17,514 nucleotides of DNA from NCBI GenBank assembly GCA_964610205.1, contig CAZSVI010000079.1, positions 1 to 17,514 on the forward strand. The letters are read 5' to 3'. Shown piece after piece: positions 1 through 6,769 of the stretch. This stretch comes from CAZSVI01 sp964610205 (GTDB lineage: Bacteria; Bacillota; Clostridia; DSM-8532). The translations under genes and the position numbers were made by a program. The stretch's first letter is position 1. Each line of letters opens with the position of its first letter. Below the pieces are notes generated by a model, which ran no database searches, was not told the origin of the DNA, and worked only from the letters and a program-made list of their open reading frames with translations.

Positions 1-180
1 GAGATACACCCGGAACCGCTCATTAAAGAAGAATGGTGGTCTGTCCTTCAAAAAAGGTACTATGAACGCTTTAACAGCGATATATCCGAGATACATTGTC
101 ATTGTACGGATTGGGCTATTGCACAGACCGTCGAAGGAGGAGTTATCTATGATGCTTTTCGAATGTGTAAAGCGGTCTGA
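1..180 (+). CDS. C-terminal end of an unrecognised protein (partial)
   Basis: Reading frame 1 is open from the first base to a TGA at 178-180, giving 59 residues that start outside the window. The peptide is rich in Trp, Tyr, His and Cys (an EEWW stretch near residue 11, a CHC motif near residue 35) and has normal protein composition. I do not recognise the family. Its last 32 bases overlap the next small ORF, whose ribosome site (AAGGAGG at 134-140) lies inside it, as in translationally coupled genes. It could also be part of a decayed gene. Confidence 0.4.
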   Translation, partial: EIHPEPLIKEEWWSVLQKRYYERFNSDISEIHCHCTDWAIAQTVEGGVIYDAFRMCKAV

Positions 181-352
181 AAAGCATAAGGAAAAGTGGC
201 CTGGCAGGATTATATATTTTAGAAACTATGGAAGCCACTTTGAACTTTTTATCGAAAACCGTTCAGATCTATTTGTTTTATTCGGAAAAACATCCAGAGG
301 ATTCTTTGCGAGTATACCTGTTTTAACTATATTGACATGCATTATTATTTAA
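149..352 (+). CDS. Small unrecognised protein, probably C-terminally truncated
   Basis: The best start is ATG 149, eight bases after AAGGAGG (134-140); an in-frame ATG at 62 lacks such a site. This gives 67 residues. The middle part (KWPGRIIYFRNYG, then SHFELFIENRSD and FGKTSRGFFASIP) reads like a compact alpha/beta protein, but it ends abruptly in a short hydrophobic run (TILTCIII). I therefore suspect loss of the original C-terminus by mutation. The promoter of the next operon lies inside its last codons. No family is assigned. Confidence 0.4.
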   Translation: MMLFECVKRSEKHKEKWPGRIIYFRNYGSHFELFIENRSDLFVLFGKTSRGFFASIPVLTILTCIII

Positions 353-360
353 TATATACT
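332..360 (+). promoter_or_regulatory. Sigma-A-type promoter for the ABC exporter operon
   Basis: A perfect -35 box TTGACA (332-337), a 17-base spacer and a -10 box TATACT (355-360). Transcription would begin near 366-368. It is the only obvious promoter ahead of the five closely spaced reading frames from 406 to 4088. Confidence 0.75.
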
Positions 361-367
361 TTACATT

Positions 368-381
368 ATAAAGTACTTTAT
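368..381 (+). promoter_or_regulatory. Candidate operator: 14-base perfect palindrome at the transcription start
   Basis: ATAAAGTACTTTAT is a perfect palindrome placed seven bases after the -10 box, on the predicted transcription start. Symmetric sites here are typical operators for dimeric winged-helix repressors, and the third-last intact gene of this operon (1061-1369) encodes a winged-helix regulator. Autorepression is an inference from position and symmetry. Confidence 0.5.
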
Positions 382-405
382 TAATAATTTATTGGGGTTG
401 AATAA

Positions 406-1059
406 ATGGATGAAAAAACTTTGAATGAGGCAGTCGAAAACATTTCTCTGATAAAAGGAGTAATTGACCGAACAAATAAATCCTTTATCGCGTTTAGTAA
501 AGTATTTATTTATTGGGGCATGCTTTTTATAGTTAACAGCATCATATATTTCATAATAAGTTCAAATGAAGATAAAATATTTGATATAGTAAACAGATTT
601 CCGCCATTGAATTATATTTTTCCTGTAGGAATAATTACACTATTAGCTACCCTGATTTATAGACATATATCGAAAAAGATGCCACTTATTGGTCTGGAAA
701 AGAATTTAATGAAAGTATGGATTCTGGTTCTGTTTATGAATGTTATGCCTTATAAAATTATAATTAATTCCTCTGAATTAACGGGTATGGATATAACAAA
801 AATTATGATTCAGGTAAATCATTTTTCAGTAATGCTTTTCAGTTTGGCTATTGCATTAATTGTGACTTCACTCTTTTCGGGCTATAAGCATCTTATGAAT
901 TTAGGATTGGTATATATCGGAATTAGCTTACTATATTCAATTTTAAGTTTTCCAATGCTTGAAGGTACATTACTTCAGCTTATGTATTCTTTGCCTTTAC
1001 CTTTTACATTCATATATACAGGCCTTTTTTTGAAATTTCAACAAACGAGGAGGAATTAA
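406..1059 (+). CDS. Six-helix integral membrane protein of unknown function
   Basis: A 217-residue protein. After a short polar N-terminus (about 1-28) there are six predicted membrane segments, near residues 30-54, 68-88, 102-118, 135-158, 163-182 and 188-211, separated by short charged loops. There are no catalytic or transport motifs I recognise. ATG 406 follows a GGGG ribosome site at 394-397. It is the first gene of the operon and ends one base before the winged-helix regulator gene, whose ribosome site overlaps its last codons, so the two are probably coupled. A sensor or partner role for the ABC exporter downstream, or control of the regulator at the membrane, is only suggested by this context. 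Confidence 0.7.
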   Translation: MDEKTLNEAVENISLIKGVIDRTNKSFIAFSKVFIYWGMLFIVNSIIYFIISSNEDKIFDIVNRFPPLNYIFPVGIITLLATLIYRHISKKMPLIGLEKNLMKVWILVLFMNVMPYKIIINSSELTGMDITKIMIQVNHFSVMLFSLAIALIVTSLFSGYKHLMNLGLVYIGISLLYSILSFPMLEGTLLQLMYSLPLPFTFIYTGLFLKFQQTRRN

Positions 1060-1060
1060 T

Positions 1061-1369
1061 TTGGATATTAATTCAATCCCCGATATATTTCAATCAAAGC
1101 TCAGAATCGCTATCATAGCTTGTCTGACTATAGGGGAAAGAACTTTCAAAGAGGTAAAGGAAATTACAGGTGCGACAGATGGGAATTTAAGTGTTCAGAT
1201 GTCAAAGATGGCGAAAGCTGGATATATAGAAGTGTATAAGGATTATTTCAATAATAAACCCCGGACTAGATACAACCTAACAGCAAAAGGCAAAAATGAT
1301 TTTATTCAATATGTAAATACATTAGATAATTTATTAAGGCAATATAGTGGTGAAAATTTAAGGGGGTAG
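1061..1369 (+). CDS. Winged-helix transcriptional regulator (MarR/PadR-like)
   Basis: A 102-residue protein that is almost entirely one winged-helix DNA-binding domain. It has an N-terminal helix (SKLRIAIIACL), a helix-turn-helix near residues 28-55 (TFKEVKEITGATDGNLSVQ, then MSKMAKAGYIEV), a wing with the pattern KPRTRYNLTAKG near 68-80, and a C-terminal helix suited to dimerisation. This matches single-domain HTH_27/HTH_34-type regulators. The start is TTG 1061, set by GAGGAGG at 1047-1053, since no ATG fits. It ends four bases before the ABC ATPase gene. The palindrome at 368-381 is its most likely binding site. There is no visible ligand domain, so the signal is unknown. Confidence 0.8.
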   Translation: MDINSIPDIFQSKLRIAIIACLTIGERTFKEVKEITGATDGNLSVQMSKMAKAGYIEVYKDYFNNKPRTRYNLTAKGKNDFIQYVNTLDNLLRQYSGENLRG

Positions 1370-1373
1370 TAGA

Positions 1374-2135
1374 ATGGATATACTGGCTGCTAAAAAAATC
1401 ACAAAAACATATAATAGTAACAGTTTATCATTTAACGCTTTAAATGGAATAGATTTGCGCATAAAAGCAGGAGAATTCGTTGGAATAATGGGCGCCTCCG
1501 GTAGCGGTAAAACAACATTGCTAAACTTATTAAGTGGGATTGATAAGGCTACAACAGGTTCTATTGAAATTCAGGAGAAAAGCATAGATACTTTAAACAA
1601 TGATAGCTTAGCAATTTTCAGAAGGCAAAAAACCGGGTTTGTTTTTCAAGATTTTAGTTTGCTTGACAGTCTTACAATTAAAGAAAATATTATATTGCCT
1701 ATGACTTTACAGAAAAAGGATGTCCATGAGGTTGAAAAAAAAGCCCATGAGGTTTTGAAGCTATTGGACATATCTGATATTGCAAATAAATATCCTTTTC
1801 AGACATCCGGAGGCCAACAGCAAAGAGCAGCCATTGGCCGTGCTTTGGCCAATGATCCTGTAATAATATTTGCAGATGAGCCTACAGGTAATTTAGACTC
1901 CAGGTCTTCCAGCTCAGTTATGACTTATTTTGAAAAAGTAAACAAAGAAAGACAATGCACCGTTCTTATGGTTACACATGATGCATTTGCAGCTAGCTTT
2001 TGTCATAGAATTATTTTTATTAAAGACGGTTGTGTAGACAGTGAGATGATAAAAGATTGCGAAAGAAAGAAATTTTTTGATAAATTGCTTGCCCACCTTT
2101 CTAAAATCGGGGGTAATATAAGTGATGTTCAGTGA
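1374..2135 (+). CDS. ABC transporter ATP-binding protein, Bce/MacB-like
   Basis: A 253-residue cytosolic ATPase that would power the FtsX-type permease encoded next. All motifs are present: Walker A GASGSGKT at residues 40-47, Q-loop FVFQDF at 89-94, signature SGGQQQR at 145-151, Walker B VIIFADE at 163-169, a TGNLDS D-loop and switch His202. This is the pattern of the BceA/LolD/MacB family, whose Gram-positive members expel or detach antimicrobial peptides. ATG 1374 follows AGGGGGT (1361-1367). The C-terminus is slightly longer than usual (about 30 residues past the conserved core) and overlaps the permease start by 14 bases. No BceRS two-component genes are adjacent; a winged-helix regulator precedes it instead. 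The substrate is unknown. Confidence 0.9.
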   Translation: MDILAAKKITKTYNSNSLSFNALNGIDLRIKAGEFVGIMGASGSGKTTLLNLLSGIDKATTGSIEIQEKSIDTLNNDSLAIFRRQKTGFVFQDFSLLDSLTIKENIILPMTLQKKDVHEVEKKAHEVLKLLDISDIANKYPFQTSGGQQQRAAIGRALANDPVIIFADEPTGNLDSRSSSSVMTYFEKVNKERQCTVLMVTHDAFAASFCHRIIFIKDGCVDSEMIKDCERKKFFDKLLAHLSKIGGNISDVQ

Positions 2136-2937
2136 TATGGCGATAAAGAATTTTAAGGGGAATGTAAGAAAGTACATTTCGATTTTCTTATGCTGCAGTC
2201 TCTGTGTTTTAGTCTTGCAAGTATTTCTAATCATATTAAATAATCAAAAATTAACTTCTGTACTAGTTAGTAAGAGCATTAAAATGCTATTAAGTTTTTC
2301 ACTAATTGTACTGGTTATTTTTATGTTTTTTTTCATAAGCTATGCTGTTCAGACTTTTCTAAAGCTCAGAAGTAAGGAATTTGGATTATATTTAATACTT
2401 GGAATGCTCAGAAAAGAACTTACAAAAATGATTTTTATTGAAACCGGTATTATAATATTAGTTGCCTTAATCGTTGGCATGTTTTTAGGCACTGTGTTAT
2501 CGTATATTCTATTTGTTTTTTTTAAATTTGTTTTTGAAATAGAGAATATCACATTTACTTTACACTATAATAGCTATATTCAGACTATAGCCATTTTCCT
2601 TTTGATATTTTTTGTTCAATTTTTTTTTGTATGGTTATATTCAAAAAGGCTGCAGCTAACTGAAATTATAAAATATTCGAAGAAACCTGAAAATATCAGG
2701 ATGCCTGGCATAACCAGCAGTTTAGTTTTAAGTATTGTTGCAATAGTGTTATTATTCTTTTCATTCCATAGTCTGTTTACTTATATTTCAGGTGAAAGAA
2801 TTAATAATGCAGCTCCATCAACCCCTATAACCTTTATTTTTTCCTGCTTTATAAGCATTTATATCCTTATATCAAGAGCAAGCTCTTTATATACTTTTGT
2901 AAGAAATCAAAAAGGAATTATTATAATAATTTGTTGA
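2122..2937 (+). CDS. Bce/FtsX-type ABC permease, N-terminal half (frameshifted gene)
   Basis: Together with 2931-4088 this makes one BceB-like permease of about 655 residues, the normal size for that family. This 271-residue part holds six predicted membrane segments (roughly residues 17-40, 55-76, 103-132, 150-173, 193-213, 231-250), and the KLRSKEFGLYLILGM stretch near 80-94 is typical of the FtsX fold in Bce permeases. GTG 2122 follows GGGGG at 2109-2113; ATG 2125 is an alternative. It overlaps the ATPase gene. Near 2917-2919 the reading frame is lost: after QKGI the expected YYNNLLS sequence continues in the -1 frame, and this frame ends at TGA 2937. The sequence GGAATTATTATAAT would be in frame with one more T. 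It is probably non-functional unless the shift is a sequencing error or is bypassed. Confidence 0.8.
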   Translation: MMFSDMAIKNFKGNVRKYISIFLCCSLCVLVLQVFLIILNNQKLTSVLVSKSIKMLLSFSLIVLVIFMFFFISYAVQTFLKLRSKEFGLYLILGMLRKELTKMIFIETGIIILVALIVGMFLGTVLSYILFVFFKFVFEIENITFTLHYNSYIQTIAIFLLIFFVQFFFVWLYSKRLQLTEIIKYSKKPENIRMPGITSSLVLSIVAIVLLFFSFHSLFTYISGERINNAAPSTPITFIFSCFISIYILISRASSLYTFVRNQKGIIIIIC

Positions 2938-4088
2938 GTATTACAGAAATAAGTAATAAGATTAATCAGAATAAAAAAGTTACTTTTAGTGCAACAATAC
3001 TATGTATCATTGTGATATTTTTTATTTCTTCAGCTTATTCTGTCTTGGTTGATGTACCAAGAGTCATTCAAACAGAGCAACCTTTTCATTTGGTTTATGT
3101 GGATTTCAATAATCATGATAATTCTAAAAAAATTGATGAATTGATCAACAGGGAAAACAATAAGCTGGTAGCTCATAAAACTATGGAATTCTTATATGGC
3201 AGAAGAATAATACGTTTCGGGGATATTGAGAATTCCTTAGAACTAGCAGTTATTTCTGATACTAATTATAACAGTATTTCAGGAGAAAATATAAATCTTC
3301 GTACAGGTGAAACAATGGGAATAACTTCTGATTTGGGAGGTAAAAAAAGCGAGCAGTTTCCTTATGATAAAATAAAGCTGGAATTTGGTAATAGATCATA
3401 TGATTTTAGCTTTTTAGGTGAAGAACGTACAATTCCGATAAACCTGGGAGTACAACCGTCAAGATTTATGCTGATGATTGATAGTGAGGAGTTTCAAAAA
3501 ATAAAGAATGATATAGATGCAAGCTATTCAGGTACATTTCATATGTTTAATTTTGATGACTGGAGAAGTATGGGTCCTATGGTTAGTCAACTGAAAAAAG
3601 TTTTGGAAGATATGGATAAGAAGAATTATGATTCCCAGGGTATTAACGGCACGATAACGTCAAACCCATTTAAAACAGGATCAAGGATCGAATATTATCA
3701 TTTTATAAAGCAGGAAAGTTCAATGAGATTATTCGTAGTCGGCTTCATGGGAATTCTATTTCTCATTTGTATGGGCTGTGTCATATACTTCAAGATGATA
3801 ACTGATATGGAACAAGTAAAAAATAAATATAATACATTATTAAGAGTTGGGATTACAAATAATGAATTTAAAAAAGTAATATCAAATGAACTAAAAGTAA
3901 TATTTTTTACACCTATTTTATTAGGCTCATTCCTTGGATATATGCTTATACGCATAGCAACATTGAATTCTCGTATGGAAGAAACGTTTTCAATCAATAC
4001 GTTAATTGTTATTGTGTCGTTCTTTTTGTTTCAATTACTATACTACTTGATTACTTTGAGGAAGTATTATAAAGATATTATTATATAA
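2931..4088 (+). CDS. Bce/FtsX-type ABC permease, C-terminal half (frameshifted gene)
   Basis: A 385-residue continuation of the permease in the -1 frame. It contains membrane segment 7 (about residues 18-40), a large extracytoplasmic domain of about 220 residues, and three closing helices (near 266-287, 322-343, 355-376). The QVKNKYNTLLRVGIT stretch before the last two helices is the second FtsX-like coupling region. Bce permeases have ten helices with one large outer domain between helices 7 and 8 that helps sense peptide antibiotics, and the two halves add up to exactly that. TTG 2931 is only a nominal start with no convincing ribosome site, and the frame is open a few codons further upstream, so this is a broken gene part and not a separate gene. 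Confidence 0.75.
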   Translation: MLSITEISNKINQNKKVTFSATILCIIVIFFISSAYSVLVDVPRVIQTEQPFHLVYVDFNNHDNSKKIDELINRENNKLVAHKTMEFLYGRRIIRFGDIENSLELAVISDTNYNSISGENINLRTGETMGITSDLGGKKSEQFPYDKIKLEFGNRSYDFSFLGEERTIPINLGVQPSRFMLMIDSEEFQKIKNDIDASYSGTFHMFNFDDWRSMGPMVSQLKKVLEDMDKKNYDSQGINGTITSNPFKTGSRIEYYHFIKQESSMRLFVVGFMGILFLICMGCVIYFKMITDMEQVKNKYNTLLRVGITNNEFKKVISNELKVIFFTPILLGSFLGYMLIRIATLNSRMEETFSINTLIVIVSFFLFQLLYYLITLRKYYKDIII

Positions 4089-4278
4089 TTCTCCTTAAAA
4101 AGTTTGCATTTTTAGCATAGCTTTATGCTATAAACCAGTTATACCAATGCTTATGCTCAGTATTCAGTATTCACTATGAAAACTTATTCTGTAATTGGTT
4201 GATAATAAAATAATATTTGACCTTTAATAAAAGTAAATTATCTGTAGTTTTAATGTAATAGTTTTTATTAATAATGTC
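4089..4278. other. AT-rich intergenic stretch with a small hairpin
   Basis: No gene is visible. There is a 7-base-pair perfect stem (TAGCATA 4113-4119, TATGCTA 4124-4130, four-base loop) without a T-run, so it is not a convincing intrinsic terminator. A short tandem CAGTATT pair lies at 4158-4171. Confidence 0.4.
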
Positions 4279-4307
4279 TTGCAAAAAAAAATATTTTAAT
4301 ATATAAT
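4279..4307 (+). promoter_or_regulatory. Sigma-A-type promoter of the LacI-family regulator gene
   Basis: A -35 box TTGCAA (4279-4284), a 17-base spacer and a perfect -10 box TATAAT (4302-4307). The predicted start of transcription is near 4314, inside the operator-like palindrome at 4311-4330. Confidence 0.7.
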
Positions 4308-4310
4308 GTT

Positions 4311-4330
4311 TATAGTAATCGGTTACTATA
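4311..4330 (+). promoter_or_regulatory. LacI-family operator 1 (autoregulatory)
   Basis: The 20-base sequence at 4311-4330 is palindromic with a single mismatched pair, with core GTAATCGGTTAC. It sits directly after the -10 box. The central CG flanked by inverted half-sites is the standard LacI-family operator form. The same core in perfect form recurs at 5463-5474 before the next gene, which supports both sites. Confidence 0.75.
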
Positions 4331-4350
4331 ATGTTACTATAGAGGTAGAA

Positions 4351-5424
4351 ATGAAAAAAAACAATATAAAGGGGAAAAAAGCTACAATATATGATATAGC
4401 TGCTGAAGTAGGAACTTCGACAGCAACTGTTTCTAGGGTGTTAAGTAACAGCGGTTACCCGGTTAAGGATGGACTGCGACGGAAAATTCTTGCTGCGGCC
4501 AAAAACATGAACTACTCCACCAACATGGTCGGAAGGATGCTTAAAAAGAGTGGAAGCAGGGATATAGGTGTTATCATACCTACCATATCAAACCCCTTTT
4601 ATCCTCAAATGGTTTTGGGAATTGAGCTTGAGGCAAGGCAGAAAGGATATAATATACTCCTCTGCAATTCCTTCAGAGATGCAAAAGCAGAAAAAAAATA
4701 CATAGAGTCATTATACCAGAAACAGGTTAAAGGACTAATTATATCGTCCATAGATAAAAATCATATGTTTCTTAAGGAAATGCAGAAAAATGGCGTAAAG
4801 ATAGTAGTATTCGACCAGAGTATCGATGATTTGAAGTGCAGCAAGGTTGGCTTTGACTTTGTAAAGGGTGGAATGCTGGCGGTTGAACACCTTATAGATA
4901 TGGGGCACAGAAACATTGCATTCCTTACCTCACCACTTACAAGAAGAAGCAGGAAAGAAATATATGAAGGATACAGGCTTACTCTCTTAAAAAACAGTAT
5001 TGAGCCAAGGCATGAAAACGTTATTATTACCGAATATGAAGAAGAATCAAGAACCGGAACATATGAATTTGAAAGTGGAAAAAGGCTTGGGAAAAGGTAT
5101 TTGGAGCTTTCTGAGAGACCAACGGCGATTTTTGCCATTAATGACATGACCGCGTTTGGAATAATGCAGGAGCTTTTGGATAATGGTGTCAAAATACCGG
5201 AGGACGTATCTATTGTGGGTTTTGACAATATAGAGGTTTCATCGATGATAAATCCTTCTCTGACGACTGTCAACCAACCGTCTTTTGAAACCGGAAGACT
5301 TGCTTGCAAGCTGCTTTTGGACAGCATGGACAGTGATGAAGCCAATGATGTATCCATCACTCTTGATCCTTCACTCGTTGTAAGAAAGTCCGTGGAGAGG
5401 AAGACAACAAGCGATGGGCAGTAG
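4351..5424 (+). CDS. LacI-family transcriptional regulator
   Basis: A 357-residue repressor-type protein. Residues 12-32 form the LacI helix-turn-helix (TIYDIAAEVG, TSTATVSRVLS), followed by the hinge region (about 50-68) and a periplasmic-binding-protein-like sensor domain from residue 71 (DIGVIIPTISNPFY) with the late VSIVGFDNIEVSSMINPSLTTV block. ATG 4351 is preferred over ATG 4306 because GAGGT precedes it at 4342-4346 and because 4306 falls inside the -10 box and upstream of the likely transcription start. It probably represses its own promoter through 4311-4330 and the enzyme cluster through 5463-5474. The inducer is unknown but should be a sugar or related metabolite of that cluster. 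Confidence 0.92.
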   Translation: MKKNNIKGKKATIYDIAAEVGTSTATVSRVLSNSGYPVKDGLRRKILAAAKNMNYSTNMVGRMLKKSGSRDIGVIIPTISNPFYPQMVLGIELEARQKGYNILLCNSFRDAKAEKKYIESLYQKQVKGLIISSIDKNHMFLKEMQKNGVKIVVFDQSIDDLKCSKVGFDFVKGGMLAVEHLIDMGHRNIAFLTSPLTRRSRKEIYEGYRLTLLKNSIEPRHENVIITEYEEESRTGTYEFESGKRLGKRYLELSERPTAIFAINDMTAFGIMQELLDNGVKIPEDVSIVGFDNIEVSSMINPSLTTVNQPSFETGRLACKLLLDSMDSDEANDVSITLDPSLVVRKSVERKTTSDGQ

Positions 5425-5431
5425 GTGATAT

Positions 5432-5456
5432 GTGAAAAAAGGTTAAATTTTTTCGC
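5432..5456 (+). other. Weak A/T hairpin between the regulator gene and the enzyme cluster
   Basis: GTGAAAAAA (5432-5440) can pair with TTTTTTCGC (5448-5456) using one G-U pair, leaving a seven-base loop. It could slow polymerase after the regulator gene, but the stem is mostly A-U and no T-run follows it. Confidence 0.25.
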
Positions 5457-5462
5457 TTGGCA

Positions 5463-5474
5463 GTAATCGATTAC
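5463..5474 (+). promoter_or_regulatory. LacI-family operator 2, upstream of the enzyme cluster
   Basis: GTAATCGATTAC is a perfect 12-base palindrome matching the core of operator 1 at 11 of 12 positions. It lies 39 bases before the oxidoreductase start. A -10-like TATAAT follows at 5490-5495 with no good -35 box; the -35 region would fall on the operator itself, as expected if the repressor blocks polymerase. Confidence 0.75.
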
Positions 5475-5513
5475 CATATAAACAATTTATATAATATTGA
5501 AAGGAGCAGTAAA

Positions 5514-6722
5514 ATGAGTAGTATTGATGGAAGGCTGGATGTGCTTGTAGTAGGTGGAGGAATGATAAGCCGGGAGGTAATTCTTCCGACAATATTCCAG
5601 GAACAGAAGTATGGACGGGTGGGAAATATATCAATCAGTTCCCTGACCGGAGACATTATTAAGGAGATTCAGGGAATGTTTCCGAAGTTTAAGGGTTACC
5701 CGGATCCGGAAAAACACGGATTGACAGAAAAGTATCCCGATATGTTCAAGGATGCAATAAGGGAGCTTCCCCCAAATGGGGCAGTAATAGTTGCTACACC
5801 CGACCATTTACATACTCCGGTTATAAAAGCCGCGATTGAGATCGGAAGGCATGTAATTGTTGAAAAGCCTCTCTGCCTTAAAGTAAGTGAAGCACATGAA
5901 ATTATAAAAATGGCTGATGAGAAGGGTATATATGTTCTCACTGACTATCACAAACGCCATGACAGGTCTGTAAGAGCTGCAAGATACAAATTTGTAAGGG
6001 GACACCTGGGTGAGATGCTCCATGGACATGCATGGATTGAAGAACCTACCTACATGGCCCTGGAAGTATTTAAGGACTGGTGTGAAAAGAGTTCACCCTT
6101 TGAATATATCGGTGTTCATTATGCCGATGCATATTATTTTATAACTGGTTTGAGACCAAAGAGACTTGTAGCCTTCGGACAGAAAAAGTTTTTGCCTAAA
6201 CATGGCAAAAATGCCTATGATGCAGTACAGGCCACAATAGAATGGGAAGATGGGTCGGTATTCTTTATTCAGACGTCATGGGTCAATAATTCAAAAAACA
6301 GCGCAATGACAAACCAGGGTATGATGCTTTTAGGAACCAAAGGCGAATACTGGGCAGATCATAAGAACCGTAATACTCATTTTGTAAGTGATGAAAAAGG
6401 GTATGAGGATTATAACCCGAATTTCTTCAAACAGTATGACAGCTGGGATTTCCCCGGAGAAGAAGATAATGTGGGATATGGATATGACAGCATTGTGCAG
6501 GGTGTAAATGACATAAGAAGAATTACTTCAGCTACTAAAGGAATGAGTGAACAGGAAGCGCTTGCGGCAAGAAAGAGTATGCTTAAGGAAATGGAAGAAA
6601 CTAGGGGCTTGCCCAAACAAGCTCTTATCGGAGTGGCAATTAATAACGCCGTTAGAATGAGTGCTGATGCAGGCGGGAAATTTGTCACATTTGATGAGAA
6701 TATGAATATAGCCTTTGAGTGA
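5514..6722 (+). CDS. Gfo/Idh/MocA-family NAD(P)-dependent oxidoreductase
   Basis: A 402-residue soluble dehydrogenase. The N-terminal Rossmann half has the glycine motif LVVGGGMIS (residues 11-19), the VIVATPDHLH strand-loop at 91-100 and the family signature EKPL at 117-120 with Lys118. The second half has the GVHYADA motif (His202, Asp205) that usually provides substrate-binding and catalytic residues. The family oxidises or reduces sugars, polyols, inositols and their derivatives. ATG 5514 is set by AAGGAG at 5501-5506; the frame is open further upstream, but that part overlaps operator 2. It is the first gene of the LacI-controlled cluster. At about 400 residues it is a little longer than typical inositol dehydrogenases (about 340). 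The exact substrate cannot be read from the sequence. Confidence 0.88.
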   Translation: MSSIDGRLDVLVVGGGMISREVILPTIFQEQKYGRVGNISISSLTGDIIKEIQGMFPKFKGYPDPEKHGLTEKYPDMFKDAIRELPPNGAVIVATPDHLHTPVIKAAIEIGRHVIVEKPLCLKVSEAHEIIKMADEKGIYVLTDYHKRHDRSVRAARYKFVRGHLGEMLHGHAWIEEPTYMALEVFKDWCEKSSPFEYIGVHYADAYYFITGLRPKRLVAFGQKKFLPKHGKNAYDAVQATIEWEDGSVFFIQTSWVNNSKNSAMTNQGMMLLGTKGEYWADHKNRNTHFVSDEKGYEDYNPNFFKQYDSWDFPGEEDNVGYGYDSIVQGVNDIRRITSATKGMSEQEALAARKSMLKEMEETRGLPKQALIGVAINNAVRMSADAGGKFVTFDENMNIAFE

Positions 6723-6732
6723 GTTAATGCAG

Positions 6733-6767
6733 ATAATGGGTAATGTGTTATAGGTAATGGGGGTATT
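6733..6767 (+). repeat. Degenerate seven-base tandem repeat before the AEC carrier gene
   Basis: Five consecutive units: ATAATGG, GTAATGT, GTTATAG, GTAATGG, GGGTATT. The period is exactly seven and the sense strand is G/T-rich. The last units supply the GGGGG ribosome site of the next gene. A similar seven-base pattern occurs at 16367-16401 in another leader. Confidence 0.55.
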
Positions 6768-6769
6768 TT

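Noticed and set aside
2905..2930. Programmed -1 frameshift site in the permease gene
   Set aside because: CAA AAA GGA does not form an X-XXY-YYZ heptamer and no strong downstream stem is seen; a lost base explains the data more simply.
4113..4130. Hairpin after the permease gene as an intrinsic terminator
   Set aside because: The stem is only seven pairs, A/T-rich, and no T-run follows.
4306..4350. Upstream ATG 4306 as the LacI regulator start
   Set aside because: It lies in the -10 box and before the predicted transcription start, while ATG 4351 has a ribosome site and gives a normal N-terminus.
4761..5477. 238-codon minus-strand reading frame opposite the LacI gene
   Set aside because: Antisense shadow; rich in Ser/Ile/Leu without motifs, and no independent promoter or ribosome site.
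5457..5513. Extended N-terminus of the oxidoreductase from TTG 5457
   Set aside because: This stretch contains the operator and -10 box; ATG 5514 has a good AAGGAG and starts at the usual point before the Rossmann strand.
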